A stretch of DNA of 64,000 nucleotides from Chytridium lagenaria (lineage: Eukaryota > Chytridiomycota > Chytridiomycetes > Chytridiales > Chytridiaceae): the NCBI GenBank assembly GCA_025449115.1, contig JAHLKC010000064.1:149845-213844 (forward strand), given 5' to 3'. Below are positions 46,573 through 58,876 of this stretch, piece by piece (the stretch's first letter is position 1; the number at the start of each line of letters is the position of its first letter). The position numbers were made by a program, and so were the translations under genes. The notes under the pieces are model-generated. The model saw nothing but the letters and a program-made list of their open reading frames with translations, was not told the DNA's origin and searched no databases.

Positions 46573-49500
46573 ATGCTCTTCCTCCGTCCTTCATCCCATC
46601 AACGGAAGGGCGTCCTTCTTCTCCTCGCTCGACCCCTCTCCGCCCACGCCCAATACGCATGGGCAGCCTCACCACCTAACCCCCACAAACCCCTCTCGCT
46701 CGGAATCCGTCGGGAAGACAAGAACCGTTGGGAGCGCAGAGTCCCTCTCGTCCCAGACCATGTTGAACGTCTCGTCAAAGAACTCGGTGTGAAAGTGATC
46801 GTTCAGCCGAGTACAAAGCGAGTCATTCCGGACGAAAAGTACTTGGAGGTGAGTTGTTTTGACGCTTTTGGGGTCGTTAATAGTGGTCTAGGTTGGAGCT
46901 GAAGTCAAGGAAGATTTGAGTGAGGCCGACATTATCGTCGGAGTTAAGGAGGTACCGATGGATAAGCTTATACCGGATAAGACGTATTTGTTCTTTTTCG
47001 CATACATACAAGGGACAAAAGTACAACATGCCTATGCTAAAAGATATTCTCGAAAAGGTTTGCAAAGTGGCAGAGCTTGTTGTAACGACATTACAGAAAA
47101 TTCGGTTGATTGATTATGAACTCATGAAGGACAGTAACGACCGACGACTTGTGTTTTTCAGCAGATTTGCGGGATATGCAGGTAAAGCGAATGCACTCTC
47201 TGCACGAATTGACGTAGATTCAATGAAGGTTTCCTGGACGGTATCAATGGTTTAGGTCATCGACTCCTCGCATTAGGTTATGGAAACCCATTTTTGGTAC
47301 ATTCTCACAGAAAACGCGGTCTTACTTTACTTAAAGGCTTGTGGATTATCATACATGTATCGATGCTTGGCCGACGCCAGGCTGGATCTTACTCGAACTG
47401 GACAAGTGATCATGGATGATGGGTTACCAAAAGAACTCGGACCTTTGATATTTGTGTTTACGGGTGACGGTAACGTGACAAAGGTGAGCGCATCACCTGC
47501 TTTTTTTTCCTTACATTTTTATACAAAAAAGGGCGCACTTCATGTGTTTAAATGTTTGCCGCATGAATGGGTGAAACCGGAGGATTTGAAAGCACTCGTG
47601 GAAAATAAGAGGAGGAGCTTATGACGGCTTCTGTGTATTAATTGAATTGTAGACTTTGATAATCATAAGGTGTATGGATGTAAAGTTACGATTGAGGACT
47701 ATATTGTGAGAAAAGATGGTGGAGCTTATTCGCGTCAGGACTACTTGACCAACCACAAAATTATGAGTCTGTGTTCCATGAGAAGGTCAGTAGTATACAC
47801 CATCTTTTTCGTGCCACGTCGTTAATTTATGGTTTGGGCGTCTCTGACTACATGAACTCTATATTACAGGTCGCTCCTTACGCTTCGGTGCTTGTCAATG
47901 GTATCTTTTGGGATGAACGATTCCCCCGCCTTCTTACCGCCGACCAGGCGAGCGCACTCGCCATAGAAAATCGCTTTAGGATGCTCCAGATTGCCGACGT
48001 TTCGTTGATATTCACGTAAGCCGATCGCTTTACTTTTTCTTCTGGTTAATTCCATTAAAATATTTTGTAGGGCTCCCTTGAGTTTATGAGCAAGGCTACC
48101 ACTATCGACCAACCTTTCTTCATGTACGACCCTGTCGCTAGAACGGAACACACTGAGTCAGTGCATTTTTCACAACCGCAACCGTTGTTTATCGCTGACT
48201 ATTAAATAGCACTGAAGGCAATGGCGTCCAAATCATGTCCATTGACAATCTCCCCACCGAAATGCCTTTGGAAGCCAGCGAATACTTTGGTGACGCCTTA
48301 TTCCCGTTTATCATGGAGCTCGTAAGTCGGTCTCCACTAATCATATGTAACTCGTGTTTCCAGGTGAAAGGAAACTTTAACCATCCTGTCCTCAAGAAGG
48401 CGACCATTACAACCAATGACGGAAAGCTTGAAGAATCCCATACAAAACTTTACGATAGCATTGAACAGTTTGGAAAACCCCATGGGTATATTTGATCCTG
48501 CTTGTCTTTACTGATGCTTTAAGCATTGGTATCAAAGTCACTGGCCGCAAAAATGTCCTCCTCCTCGGCTCCGGATATGTTGCCGCACCTTTAGTCGATT
48601 ACCTCCTTAGATCCAAAGACAATCACATTACTATTGGTATTAGTACTGATTTCCACCAAGAGCTTACTTTGTAGCAAGCAACTCTCTGGATGAAGCTCGA
48701 AAACTTTCTCAAAACCGTTCCACCACCACCGTCCAACCTCTTGACGTTTCTGACCACTCATCACTCTCAAGCCTCGTCTCCTCCAGTGACATTGTCGTCA
48801 GTTTTGTGCCTGCATCGCTTCACCCCATCGTCGCGGAAAAGTGCATTGAATTGAAAAAACATCTCGTTACTGCCAGTTACATTTCCCCAGCAATGAAGAA
48901 ACTCAACGACAGGTGAAATCCCTTCTTGTGCTATTTCTAATATGTCTTCAGGGCCAAAAACGCTAACATCACTATTTTGAATGAAATTGGTCTTGACCCT
49001 GGAATCGATCACCTGACCGCCATGAAATTGTTTGATGAAGTGAAAGAAAGGGGTGGACAAATTACATCTTTCGTGTCGTGGTGTGGTGGTTTACCCGCAC
49101 CTGAAGCTTCCAACAACCCTCTTGGATATAAGTTCAGCTGGAGCCCCAAAGGTGTTTTGCTTGCTGGTCTGAATTCTGCGCTTTTTAAGAAAAACGGAAA
49201 GGTTTGTTCCTTATTGTCCTTTTTCTCACCTTTTAAATACGTATATTGAAACCTTTCTTGTAGATTGTTGAGATTCCTGGACCGGAACTAATGAAGTCTT
49301 CTGTGGATGTGAACATTTACCCTGGGTTTGCTCTTGAGGGGCTTCCGAATCGCGACTCTTTGGGATACCTTGAGACTTATAACTTGGGTGATGGTAGTTA
49401 CGTTGACACTATGTTCCGCGGGACACTCCGCTATAAGGTAAAAAGGACTAGTCTTGATCTTACTATTTTATTAATCCTAACCTTATTGTTAAGGGATACG

Positions 49501-50282
49501 CCGAGCTCATGGGTGCGTTCGTTCAACTTGGTTTACTTAACACGGAGGCAAAAGAAATTGGAGGCAACACCAGCTGGGTGAGTCTTTTAGTGATCATCAC
49601 CCTATTAGACCATTCTCATTACTTTTAAAGGCCGCACTTCTCGCTCGCATACTCGGCTTGTCGACCATCCCGAAAGGTCGCGATGCATGGCGCAATGCTG
49701 TCAATTCCAAGCTCCAAGCCTACACCACCAACCCCGTCCTTATTGAACGTGTTTTTGAGTCTCTCGAATGGTTCGTCCATTAAGATTATGCTCATTTCTA
49801 ACACACACAGGATGGATATGACCTCTGAGCATCATCCCGTTCATCCCTCCCCAACAATTCTCGACGCCTTTTGTGCGCTTCTTCAAGCAAAACTCGTTTA
49901 CGCTCAAAATGAGCGCGACACTGTTATTATGCATCATGAATTTGGGATTCGATGGAGCGGGGAAGTTAACGTAACAAACACCATTGAGTTTCTTGATTTG
50001 ATAAAATTCTAGGAACACCGCACTTCTACTCTTATTTCATATGGTGAGCCCTCCGGTTACTCTGCCATGGCAAAAACCGTTGGCTTGCCAGCCGCCATCG
50101 CCACTGACATGATTCTTAAAGGTACCATAATCCTCCACTTTACATTTTTTGCTCACACCATAATAGGTGAAATCTATCGTACAGGGGTCCTTGCACCCGT
50201 TTACAAAGATATTTATGATCCGCTCCTCGTTCAACTTGAGAAAGAGGGCATTCAATTTCATGATGTTTCAAGACTTGTCTGA
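46573..50282 (+). CDS. AASS: Bifunctional lysine-ketoglutarate reductase/saccharopine dehydrogenase (AASS type)
   Basis: Two-step enzyme of the saccharopine route, normally lysine-degrading and mitochondrial. The ATG at 46573 gives MLFLRPSSHQRKGVLLLLAR, a plausible targeting peptide. The LKR half shows LSLGIRREDKNRWERRVPLV, EADIIVGVKEVPMDKLIPDK, GQKYNMPMLKDILEK, RRLVFFSRFAGYAG, FVFTGDGNVTKGALHVFKCL and VNGIFWDERFPRLLTADQA. The SDH half shows GRKNVLLLGSGYVAAPLVDY, NEIGLDPGIDHLTAMKLFDE, SWCGGLPAPEASNNPLGYKF, EGLPNRDSLGYLETYNLGDG, GYSAMAKTVGLPAAIATDM and GVLAPVYKDIYDPLL, ending at TGA 50280-50282. Many introns, and several one-base breaks (for example around 47000-47110). Most studied fungi use separate LYS1 and LYS9 for lysine synthesis, so the fusion is notable. 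Confidence 0.9.
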
Positions 50283-50322
50283 GATGCTTAGTTAATAAAC
50301 TTGAGAAATTTGTTGTAAACAA

Positions 50323-51354
50323 ATGATGATGGACGATGATGATGTGCCGCCGCTAGAGGATATGTCCGACATGCTGAAGCATGCGAAAGAGAGGAGAGAA
50401 AAGATGGAAGGTATGTGGTCGATTCTCGCTTGATGCCGATGTAAGAAGTTACATATTCCTGTTGTGCTGTGTTTGTTATGACGCTGATGTTATTTGTCCA
50501 GCAATGAAGCCTGTCGTCACTCCCGTTCCCATCCCAAAGAAGGTTCAACAACCACCTGAGGCTAAGACGGTACACAATAGATTCTCTCCATGCCATGAAC
50601 TAAAACTATGTACAGGCTTTTTCTGGAATCAAAAAGGGGTTTTTCAACGCCTCTCCCAAGAAGCAATCCATTCCCCGCGCAGTCGAACCCCAAACCCTCA
50701 AACCCACGAAGACAAAAGAAGACAGCCTCCGATTTGATCAAGTCCAAGAAGTTATGAAGCAACAACTCAACATGCTCAACAAGCAAGGTAAAAATATCTT
50801 TAACTAAGGCAGCCATAACCAATTGTTTAGAATGGCTCACCCCCGACTTTCTTGAGCGCATTGAGCGAAACCCCGCTCTCGCACGAGCTTTTGCGGACCC
50901 TTTATTCACTCAAGCTACAGAAGACCTTAAAAGAGACCCTGAAAAGGCGTTTCAGAAATATGCAAAGGAAAGACCGGACATTATGTTGGCGTTGAGGGAG
51001 TTTGCGGGGTTGCTTGGAAATCAGCTGGAGGAATGGCAGGTAAGGGAGGCACCAGCACCACAAGTATCCCGCCGTCAATTGTATCGATAACGACCCCCAC
51101 AATCCCTGACGAACTTCCGGATCATGAAAAGGAGCTCGTGAAGAGAGTGATGCAGGACAAGGAGCTTCAAGTACGTAACTTAAAACGCCGCATCTGACGA
51201 GTTCATTTCAGGATATCTTGAAAGATCCCAATATGCAACAGATGCTAATGAAGATCAAGACAAATCCCCAGAACTACAAAGGTAACGCCCTTCATTCCCT
51301 TTATCCGCACGTAGCATTCCTTTTCATCACTAAAAATCCGCAGAATGCTCCTAA
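50323..51354 (+). CDS. STI1-domain (HOP-like) protein, unassigned
   Basis: Starts 40 bp after the AASS stop. The ATG at 50323 gives MMMDDDDVPPLEDMSDMLKH. Exons continue AFSGIKKGFFNASPKKQ, LRFDQVQEVMKQQLNMLNKQ and EWLTPDFLERIERNPALARA, which opens an STI1-type helical repeat. FQKYAKERPDIMLALREFAG follows, then a second STI1-like unit LVKRVMQDKELQDILKDPNM. The end is NPQNYKECS with TAA at 51352-51354. The exons join in frame. STI1 domains bind chaperone clients or mediate oligomerisation in HOP/Sti1 and ubiquilin proteins. No TPR repeats are present, so this is not Sti1 itself. About 230 residues. The exact role is unknown. Confidence 0.7.
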
Positions 51355-51529
51355 CGAGTGACGCGGCGACAAGGAGAAAGCTGGGAAAATTACTGCAATG
51401 TGGTTTGCTATCGGTTCAAACGTGAAAATTGATAATAAGAACAAAAACTTCCTTAATCTAAAAAGGGCATATACGGTTCGAAGCGTGTTTGATTGGTTGC
51501 GCGGATGTGATGATGCGAATGCTGGGGGT

Positions 51530-52346
51530 TTACGATGGAGGGATTGCGAGTTCCGGGAAAACAGCTGGAAGTATTCATTACGTCATCGATGCCAAATGAT
51601 GAATTACCTAAGAACTTCGGATTTGCTCTGTTGAATCCCCAGCTCGCGGCTGCCAACGCCTTCTTTTCTTCGTCAGTGGAGTTGACGGATCCGGTAGTTG
51701 GGGTGGTTTCGAGCTAATTTATAACGAATCCACAGGAAACTAGTCAGCTTAACTTTGCCATGCAAAGGTGAAACCTCTTACCATGAAAGAAAGGAGTCCT
51801 GTAAGAACAGATGCGACACTCCAGCCGGGACACCAGGTTTCCGCTATGATCATGTAAGGGTTTAATACAATGGCATGTTATAGTAGTTGTGTCTAGAAAG
51901 GAATGCTTACGATGGAAGTCTGGAGAACAGCGTTAATTATGTAAAAAACGTCAACGATTGCGACATACCGGACATGGATAAGCAAAGTCTAGTGTTGGGT
52001 TCAAATCGGCCTATATTAATCAAAAACATAATATCAGTTTCCATACTCATGCACTTGTCTAATACTTACCATTTGGGGTGATCATCTGAATGGAAGGCGG
52101 CTTGAAAGGGTACTCTGCGGGGAAGACAATCTTTCCATGGTATTCACCATCGACAAAGGGCGAATCTTCAGGCCCTTTATAACGTAATGCCACTCCAGAA
52201 TGTTGCTTTCCCTAACACAGATGGTAAGCCAAGAACAAAGGGCAGGTGGTATAATACAATGGTTTAGCGAAAATAAAAGGCGGAGGGTTCTTCTGCATGG
52301 CCATAAACTCCTTGCGCAATCGCACTGATGCTCCCTTGGATGCCAT
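51530..52346 (-). CDS. UBC6: Ubiquitin-conjugating enzyme, UBE2J/UBC6 class
   Basis: E2 of the ER-associated degradation class. The start at 52344-52346 gives [20 protein letters not shown], then after an intron [11 protein letters not shown]. One missing C near 52180-52183 is needed before [20 protein letters not shown] and [14 protein letters not shown]. The catalytic exon is [20 protein letters not shown], with Cys in the TRLCLS context and the NPAW motif, followed by [16 protein letters not shown]. The C-terminus depends on the last splice. A join giving FPELAIPPS stops at 51530-51532; reading through stops at 51453. Either way I see no tail-anchor membrane helix, which most UBE2J/UBC6 proteins have. 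Divergent from GCSH by 143 bp. Confidence 0.85.
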
Positions 52347-52489
52347 TTTCGATAAGAAGGGTTTTGCTCAACGCAGGCGGGATGGAAGTGTTAAGGTGAT
52401 GGATGGAGTTGATGGAAGTGTTGGCACAGATTTTTGACTTAATTTTGGTCACCCCAAAGTCTTCCACCAAAAAAAAAAAAAGAAAAAGG
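52347..52489. promoter_or_regulatory. 143-bp divergent promoter, UBE2J/GCSH
   Basis: Short gap between two divergent start codons. It contains a 14-base A-run (52468-52481) close to the GCSH start. No TATA-like box is seen. Confidence 0.4.
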
Positions 52490-53363
52490 ATGCTTGCCCC
52501 CATCGTCCAAAGACTTTGCAGAGTCACCCCCTGCCGCTTTCAGGGTGTCGCGGCCATGGGCTCCTGTTGCCCCCATCATGAGCATCCGTGGATTTGCATG
52601 TGGGTGTTTAAGATGATTTCATTCTTTGATCTTTGTTTTTCTGGAGAAGTCTGGACAAGTGAGCCTTTTTGATGGAAGCAAATGGTAGAATTGATACGTT
52701 TGGGGCAGTCGAAAAAGATTTCAATAACTTCTCTATTTGAAACCCGATATGGACTGTAACCCTTTTGGTTTGTCTCTTGGATTGTATCAAACTCGCAGCT
52801 CGCAAGTACACCGCGGACCACGAATGGATCAGCGTCCAGGACGGTGTCGGTACCATCGGTGTCACCGATTACGCGCAGAAGGCCCTTGGAGATGTTGTCT
52901 TTATTGAGCTCCCCGAGGTTGGCAAGGTTATCTCTAAGCAAGGTGTGTAATTATAATGATGGCGAAGTTATTATTTCCATTCGGCATCAGTTACTGGTCA
53001 TTTCAATACTTGGTTAAATTGAAGAAATGCATATATACCTTATCTTCTGCACCGGAGCGTTTAATTAATGCCTTCACCAGACAACATTGGGGCCGTCGAG
53101 TCCGTGAAGGCTGCGAGCGACATCTACGCCCCTGTCAGCGGAGAAATCATCGAATCTAACAACGCACTTGCGGACGAACCTTCCCTCATTAACAGCAGCC
53201 CTTACGACAAGGGTGAGTTATACATTAATTTTTTTATTCATAAACTTTACTAACCCATTTTTTTTATCATTTAGCATGGATCGTTAAGATCAAGCTTTCT
53301 TCACCTGAGGAGGTGGACGCTTTGATGGACGAATCTGCGTACGCTAAGCACACTGAGGAATAA
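52490..53363 (+). CDS. GCV3: Glycine cleavage system H protein, mitochondrial
   Basis: Lipoyl carrier of the glycine cleavage complex in the mitochondrial matrix. The ATG at 52490 gives [20 protein letters not shown], an amphipathic targeting-like segment. Following exons: [48 protein letters not shown], then [20 protein letters not shown], where the Lys of ESVKAASD is the lipoylated residue, and [20 protein letters not shown]. The last exon [19 protein letters not shown] ends HTEE with TAA at 53361-53363. Motif spacing and length match the family. The first exon/intron boundary (about 52600) is not certain. Confidence 0.9.
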
Positions 53364-53579
53364 ACGTAGAGCGTGAATAGGAATGTTATTTTAGCAATTA
53401 AATCTTTAGCGAGCTGTCATCAGTGTTATTGTCATCGTTGTTGTTGCTGCTGTTTTCATTTATAATTGTTTTTTTTTTCCTTTTTAAAAAAAGTCCTTTG
53501 GGTCATTTTGTTCCTATTTACGAACTATTTTTCAATGTTTATAATTATTTGTTTATAATTATTGCTTTAAAAATGGCTG

Positions 53580-54476
53580 TTCTTGAGAGCAATTCGAAGT
53601 GCAGGATTCCTGTCAAGGCATCCACTCACAAACAATGTATTTGTCGAAGTTTAGAAGATTCCATTTTAAACCACAACTTCAGTTTACTTTGTAAAAAGTG
53701 ATCAAAGGAGGGCCTTTACTTCAACATCACCAAGAGCTTGTGAACCAAACTTATTCCAAAAAGGTCTCTTACCACAATCTATTGAGATATCATATCCCCC
53801 TTTCACCTGCATTCTTAAACCTCCTGCTTTCGCTCACTTTCGCACACTCCACCGTACCTCACATCATTACGCATGCAACCAATAACAATGTTAATAGCTC
53901 TGGAGATTGTCCAAGAAAGCTTCTCTCTACAATGCCCATGCTGACTACAGTTTGGAGGACTATGAATGAATACGGACTTTGCTGGAAGGTGTTTTAGAAC
54001 AAATTAGTTTTATTGCTGACATGGAGACAGAAACTAGAGCTTGGAGCCATATCAATTAAGGACAACGACATTATCCGCTTCACTAATGAGCTCTTTGCAT
54101 CACTAAAGTGCATTGTGACAAGCACATTGTCAACTACCTGTGCTGTCTTGGTATAGTTTTGATCTTCCTACCTGCCTCCTGCCTGTTCTTCAATCCCATT
54201 GAGATCCTCTTTGGTATTGCAAGAACCAAGTTCAATCACTACCACACAAACAAAAGGACCTTGGATGACAACAAATTAATGAATTACGTCGGCTTAACCA
54301 TGAAGTCTTTTGAGCATCGTAACTGTTGTAGTATCTTTGTCAAATGTGGTTGGTATCTTTCTACTGTTGTTTCAATTCTGGAAAAGTGTGTTGAAGAGAT
54401 CATAAATAACTTCGCTGATGTTGTTCATGATAAGGGTGTTGAAGAAAACGAAATTTCGCATATTGATGAAATATGA
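53580..54476 (+). pseudogene. Decayed DDE-superfamily (Tc1/mariner-like) transposase
   Basis: Three adjacent frames resemble pieces of a DDE_3-type transposase. A helix-turn-helix-like part contains TTVWRTMNEYGLCWKVF (about 53940-53998). Next comes a helical linker with AISIKDNDIIRFTNELFASL in another frame. The C-terminal piece is PASCLFFNPIEILFGIARTK (54168-54230), where FNPIE matches the usual NPIE with the last catalytic acid. The central part with the first two acidic residues is not recognisable, so it is broken and internally deleted. I saw no terminal inverted repeats. It marks the start of the repeat-rich portion of the window. Confidence 0.6.
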
Positions 54477-54502
54477 GACTTGAAACCAACTTGTTATTAA
54501 AG

Positions 54503-55140
54503 TTACATGTGGTCCACATCCATTTGATTCTGCATCCCTTGTAAAAGGATAACATTGGCGTTATTTTCATTAGGTGCTAACACGTTCCCAACGGCCTCAA
54601 TAATCCGTTTCTGAGCGTCAATGGCGTGTTGAAAACCCTTAATCCGTCTCAAAGTATCCTCCATCATCTTTCCAGCTTCCTTACACATCAAGACAGGAGG
54701 AAGGTGATACTCCACGAACTGAATAACATCACGAGCCATCTCCAAACTTCTCTTGAGTTGCCTTGCTTCCATATGAGGGTTTGGGCACAAGGATTCCAAA
54801 TGTCCGATGAGGGTAAAAGGTGGTGGTTTGTCTAATGCCTGCTAGCCTTTGCCCTTCACCCAACAAGTAAATCCATGCTGCCCACAAACACCATTAATGT
54901 CCTGTGACACCATTTTAACTCCTCAACAGCATCCACCAAGACCCTCTCTGAAGCGGCCCACTACAATCTTGGTTCCTCTTCCTTTCTGCGGCGATGCTTT
55001 GGCGGTATGCGGCAAAGTCTGAAGCGATTTTGAAGATTGTGAGACTAACTTCCTTCCTAGGCTCATGTGAATATGTAGTCCAGTTGTTGAAGATTATGGG
55101 AGTAACGGCGCCGATTACTCTGCAGCAGCAGCACTTGTGA
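54503..55140 (-). CDS. Unrecognised helical protein (partial model)
   Basis: A minus-strand frame codes continuously from about 55130 (VIGAVTPIIFNNWTTYSHEP) through KIASDFAAYRQSIAAERKRN. After a one-base change near 54960 it continues RVLVDAVEELKWCHRTLMVF, and after another break near 54850 LDKPPPFTLIGHLESLCPNP. It ends with a helical tail (MEDTLRRIKGFQHAIDAQKR) and QNQMDVDHM at 54503. About 210 residues. Composition is protein-like, with alternating hydrophobic and charged residues, and the breaks are of the same kind as in the conserved genes. No start Met is visible, so a 5' exon is probably missing. I do not recognise the family and suggest no function. Confidence 0.5.
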
Positions 55141-57329
55141 GATTATAAGATAACCTCAGCAAGAGGCATGAATGCGTTGCATATATAGACGTCATACCAT
55201 TATTATTATTTCCTTGACCAAGATGAACTTTGAAGAATATATGAGCAGTGGACAGACACGTTATTTGTATGAATTGTTTGAGGGTCTGATTGGAGAACCA
55301 CGTTTGTTGCTATATTATCAACAACATATGCCATCCCAGTGTTTGGAGTGGAGTAGCGGCACGTACGAAGCCAGTAGATAGATGAGATAATAGAAAAAAT
55401 ATGTTAAAACTATTATAAAGAGCAGAAACAAAGATAGAGGCTTTTCCCCTCGTGACCTTGAACCTAGTTATGAGGCATTTCCATATATTGTCCCCTTCTA
55501 CTAACAATCAGAACAAAAAGACAAACCACAGCACACCAAATCCTTGCATCCCTTAACGGATGTGCAGGGCTTTATTCTCTACTCTAAAGTGCAGCCAGGG
55601 AGCTAATATTGTCACCTACAATGTGGGTCTCTACCTCTGCATGTCAAGGTTGGCAGAGGAGGCCGCTAGAGAAAATTTTACACACTCAGCGTGATGGGAC
55701 CAGTTTAAAAAAAAAAAAAAAAAGGGCAAGTACATATATAGAAATATAAGTGATTCTACTAAAACATAGACCCCACCAGCATTCTTTTTTTGGGAGTTTT
55801 AAGTGATGGAAGAATTTGGCTTTTCCAACTCAGATAAAAGGGTGAAATCTTTAATATTGGGTTACAATCTAGTAAGTATTGGTGGATTTCTTTCATTTAT
55901 TCCAACCAGTGAGTCCAGGTGGTTGCAGAACCTTGACCATAAGTCGGACTTGAGAATGTCAAGGCCATTGCACTCAATAACAACGTTTCCAGCCTCTTGG
56001 GGCAAATTCATCATCACCTTTGCTAGCTTTTGGCTGCTATAGCATCATTCCGTACACTCAACTGTGATGCAATGCAGCCTGGTATCAATTGTTGCCATGG
56101 GTGAGGGTGTAGGGCAGGTGTAGGGATAACAAAAGAATTCCTGCCAGAATTCTCTGTAAGGGGATGGTAACCAATGTACTTGCAACGGTGAGGCCATCAA
56201 TGCCGTTGTTGCTGTTTTTATTCTTGTTATCATCATTCTTGTTGTCATCAACATTGCTCTGCATGGTGGTCATGTACTTATGTTGCATAACTGGTGTTTT
56301 TCACTATATTTATTGGCTACTTATACAATTGTGTGACTGCAGACTTTCAAATTCAAGATATTTACACAGCAAACTGAAAAAATGCCGGATGAGATCCGGC
56401 TGGCAGCAAGATGGGTAGCAAGCTTGGAGTATGCTGCGGTTACTGCCGGTTTACTCCAAGCCGGTCATGTTTCAGTCCCAAATTTTGAGCCAATCAAAAT
56501 ATTGAAAAAATGGAAAGCTGTTTTATTGGTTCACGAACGCTGGCAAGATTCCAGCAGGATGTTGCCAATTCTGTTTGAGGCAGAGGGATGGCAGAGGATG
56601 CAGAGGGATGCATCCAGACGGCAACTGGTGGCGGTCATATAGTTACACAAAGCGTACGTGATTATGTTAATACATTTTTATTTTCGCCTGTCACTTCAAT
56701 CATTCACTTCGTCTTTCGTTTCTTTGACACCTTTGACTTCGTACCGTCCGTGGTGCCATTGTCCTCCGGTAATATGACACTCCTCTGATTCCTCAACGTA
56801 TCCCTGTATCAACACTTGCCCATCTTCTTAACCGTCCTCTTTTGTTTGTTGCAATAATAAAGTGTGATTACAACACAAAACTTCATTAAAATACCTTTGG
56901 ATGCGGATCAGGTACAGCTTAGATGGAGAAAGAACATCCAGGTGGAGGCATTGATTGGACAACAACTGGAGTATGCTTTCTTTGTTATCTGTACGGGGTT
57001 AGGTAAAAGCGTATCTTAGTTGAACTTACTTTTAGGACATCTGCATTGCTGTTTGTTGAGACGTTGCCAAGAGGTGCTTTGGTAAGGTTACGTTACGATA
57101 TCAGGAAGATCTTGAGGCAGGGATTTGGATGTCAAAGCTTCCAAAAACGTTGAAGATTCATATGCTTGCCCAGGTATGAATTCTGATAAAAAAAGAGTCA
57201 TCAGACCTGAAATTGGTTTACCATTAATTTCCTGTGCTGGCGTAATATTGCTCTGTTGAGAACCTTAGTAGCGTGTTTCAAATTAGTCCATCATATATAC
57301 ATAGGCTTGTAAATTTTATATTGCATGAC
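55141..57329. other. Repeat-rich stretch without a clear gene
   Basis: About 2.2 kb. Short frames exist at 55172-55381, 55803-56042 and 56382-56642 (+), with protein-like composition but no recognised motifs. Near 57085-57175 a short frame reads QEDLEAGIWMSKLPKTLKIH. These could be fragments of decayed mobile elements or small exons. There is an A-tract at 55706-55723. I cannot support a gene call. Confidence 0.35.
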
Positions 57330-58214
57330 TTACCTTGCGGGTTCGGCAAGGGTTGTAGGGAGTTGGTGGTGCCGTTCCATAAATTGCACCATGATACGAC
57401 GGATTTGGAATAGCAGTGATGGAACCGTACTGGGTCGACATGTAGAAAGGTTGCCCGTGAGACTGAGTCGTTGATTGGCTGTGGTGCGGAAGTTGCTGCG
57501 GACTCTGGGGGTGAGGTGTGAAAATTGGTTGAAGTGGTTGGGGAACATGTGGGGAAGGAACTTGATACTGTACGGGGGTACTTGAGGAGGTTGCATTGGG
57601 AAGTTCTGATGAGGATGCTGAGGATGTCTTTGTTGTGAAGGAGACTGCAACTGAAACGACGTGAGATAAGTGAGTGATTGCTGCGTTAGCTGACTCTGCT
57701 GCGGGTGCAGGGATTGCGGAGGCGGTTGTGGAACTTGTTGCGCTGTCTGACTCTGAGTTGCTTGCTCGGATCGCGTGGGCGGTTGGGACGGCAAGTTTTC
57801 AGGTTCTTGAGGTGTAATTTGTTGCGTTGGCTGTTTCTGAGGCGCTTGCTCCAATGGTGTGGGCGCTAGGGGAGCAATCTGTTGCGTTGCCTGACTTTGC
57901 GGCGGTTGGTCCGTTACCGGTGTTCACCGCAATTTGCTGCGCTGGCTGAAAATGGGGCGCTTCGGAAATTGCGGGAGGGGTTGTGTCGGGATTTGCTGCA
58001 TTCCTTGATTCTGTGGCACTTCGGGAAACTGTGGGATAGCTTGTCGTGGAATTTGCTGAGGCTTTGCCTGCAGCTGCAATCGATGATGAAGTTGCGGTGA
58101 AAATTGCGGGGCCATTGGCGATACTGGGTTAGGTACCCAAATAATGGGTATGGGCTGTTGTGTCTGCTGCATCTGCTGCGTCTGCTGTGTCAGAGTCGCA
58201 GGCCTTTGTAGCAA
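57330..58214 (-). CDS. Pro/Gln-rich low-complexity protein (tentative)
   Basis: Two adjoining minus-strand frames are rich in Pro and Gln: LQRPATLTQQTQQMQQTQQP (58160-58214) and MEQAPQKQPTQQITPQEPEN (from 57854). They are joined by at least one frame change near 57880-57930. The C-terminal part (MVQFMERHHQLPTTLAEPAR) ends at 57330. Sequence further upstream to about 58770 includes short helical pieces (MDVIRIMRMIYEEQNVRPHF) that could be earlier exons. No domain is visible. Low-complexity Q/P tracts occur in transcription co-regulators, but also arise in non-coding repeats, so confidence is modest. Confidence 0.4.
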
Positions 58215-58876
58215 TGTGTGAGTTCCCGCAAACCCGCCAAAGCCGTGGTTGGCGGTGGTACACTTGTCGGTTGATGCTGGTCTGAATTAATGATCAAATT
58301 GCCAGGTATCGCATCATTATTCGTTAATTATTAGCAAAACGTTACCATCAGACTTCGATCTCTTAGGTTTTACCACTATTATCCCACCCAGGCAAATGGA
58401 ACTCCTCAAAATTGACGAAAGCGTCAATAAATTGCTCTCAACTGGTGGGAACTGTCGCAAAACTTTCCAAAAATGATTTTTCTGACTTGCAGCGAAAGAG
58501 GAAAGTTCTGCAATAGCATCCGCAACGAGTTTTGCCGCTTTAAAAATCCAATTTGGTTTTCAGGGAAAGTACACTTTCCAAATGACGCAAAGGAAAGCTA
58601 CCTTCCCACGTTTTCCTGACCTATCTGTAGTTGTCCATGGTGGTAAGCAGCTTGACAAAATCAGTATGAATAAGTTGAAATGTGGTCTCACATTTTGTTC
58701 CTCATAAATCATCCTCATTATACGGATCACATCCATCTTCGTCGTTAAATTCGCTTGAAAGAAGAAGTATGATGTTGACATACGACGCCTGTACTAGTTC
58801 ATTATCGGGATAGCTACTGGGGTCAAAACAGTTGACGTATGTTACCAAAGCACCGGTTTGAGACCCAACACGGCCT

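Noticed and set aside
53423..53701. Hydrophobic plus-strand open frame after GCSH
   Set aside because: The hydrophobicity comes from T-runs and GTT repeats; only its end overlaps the transposase relic.
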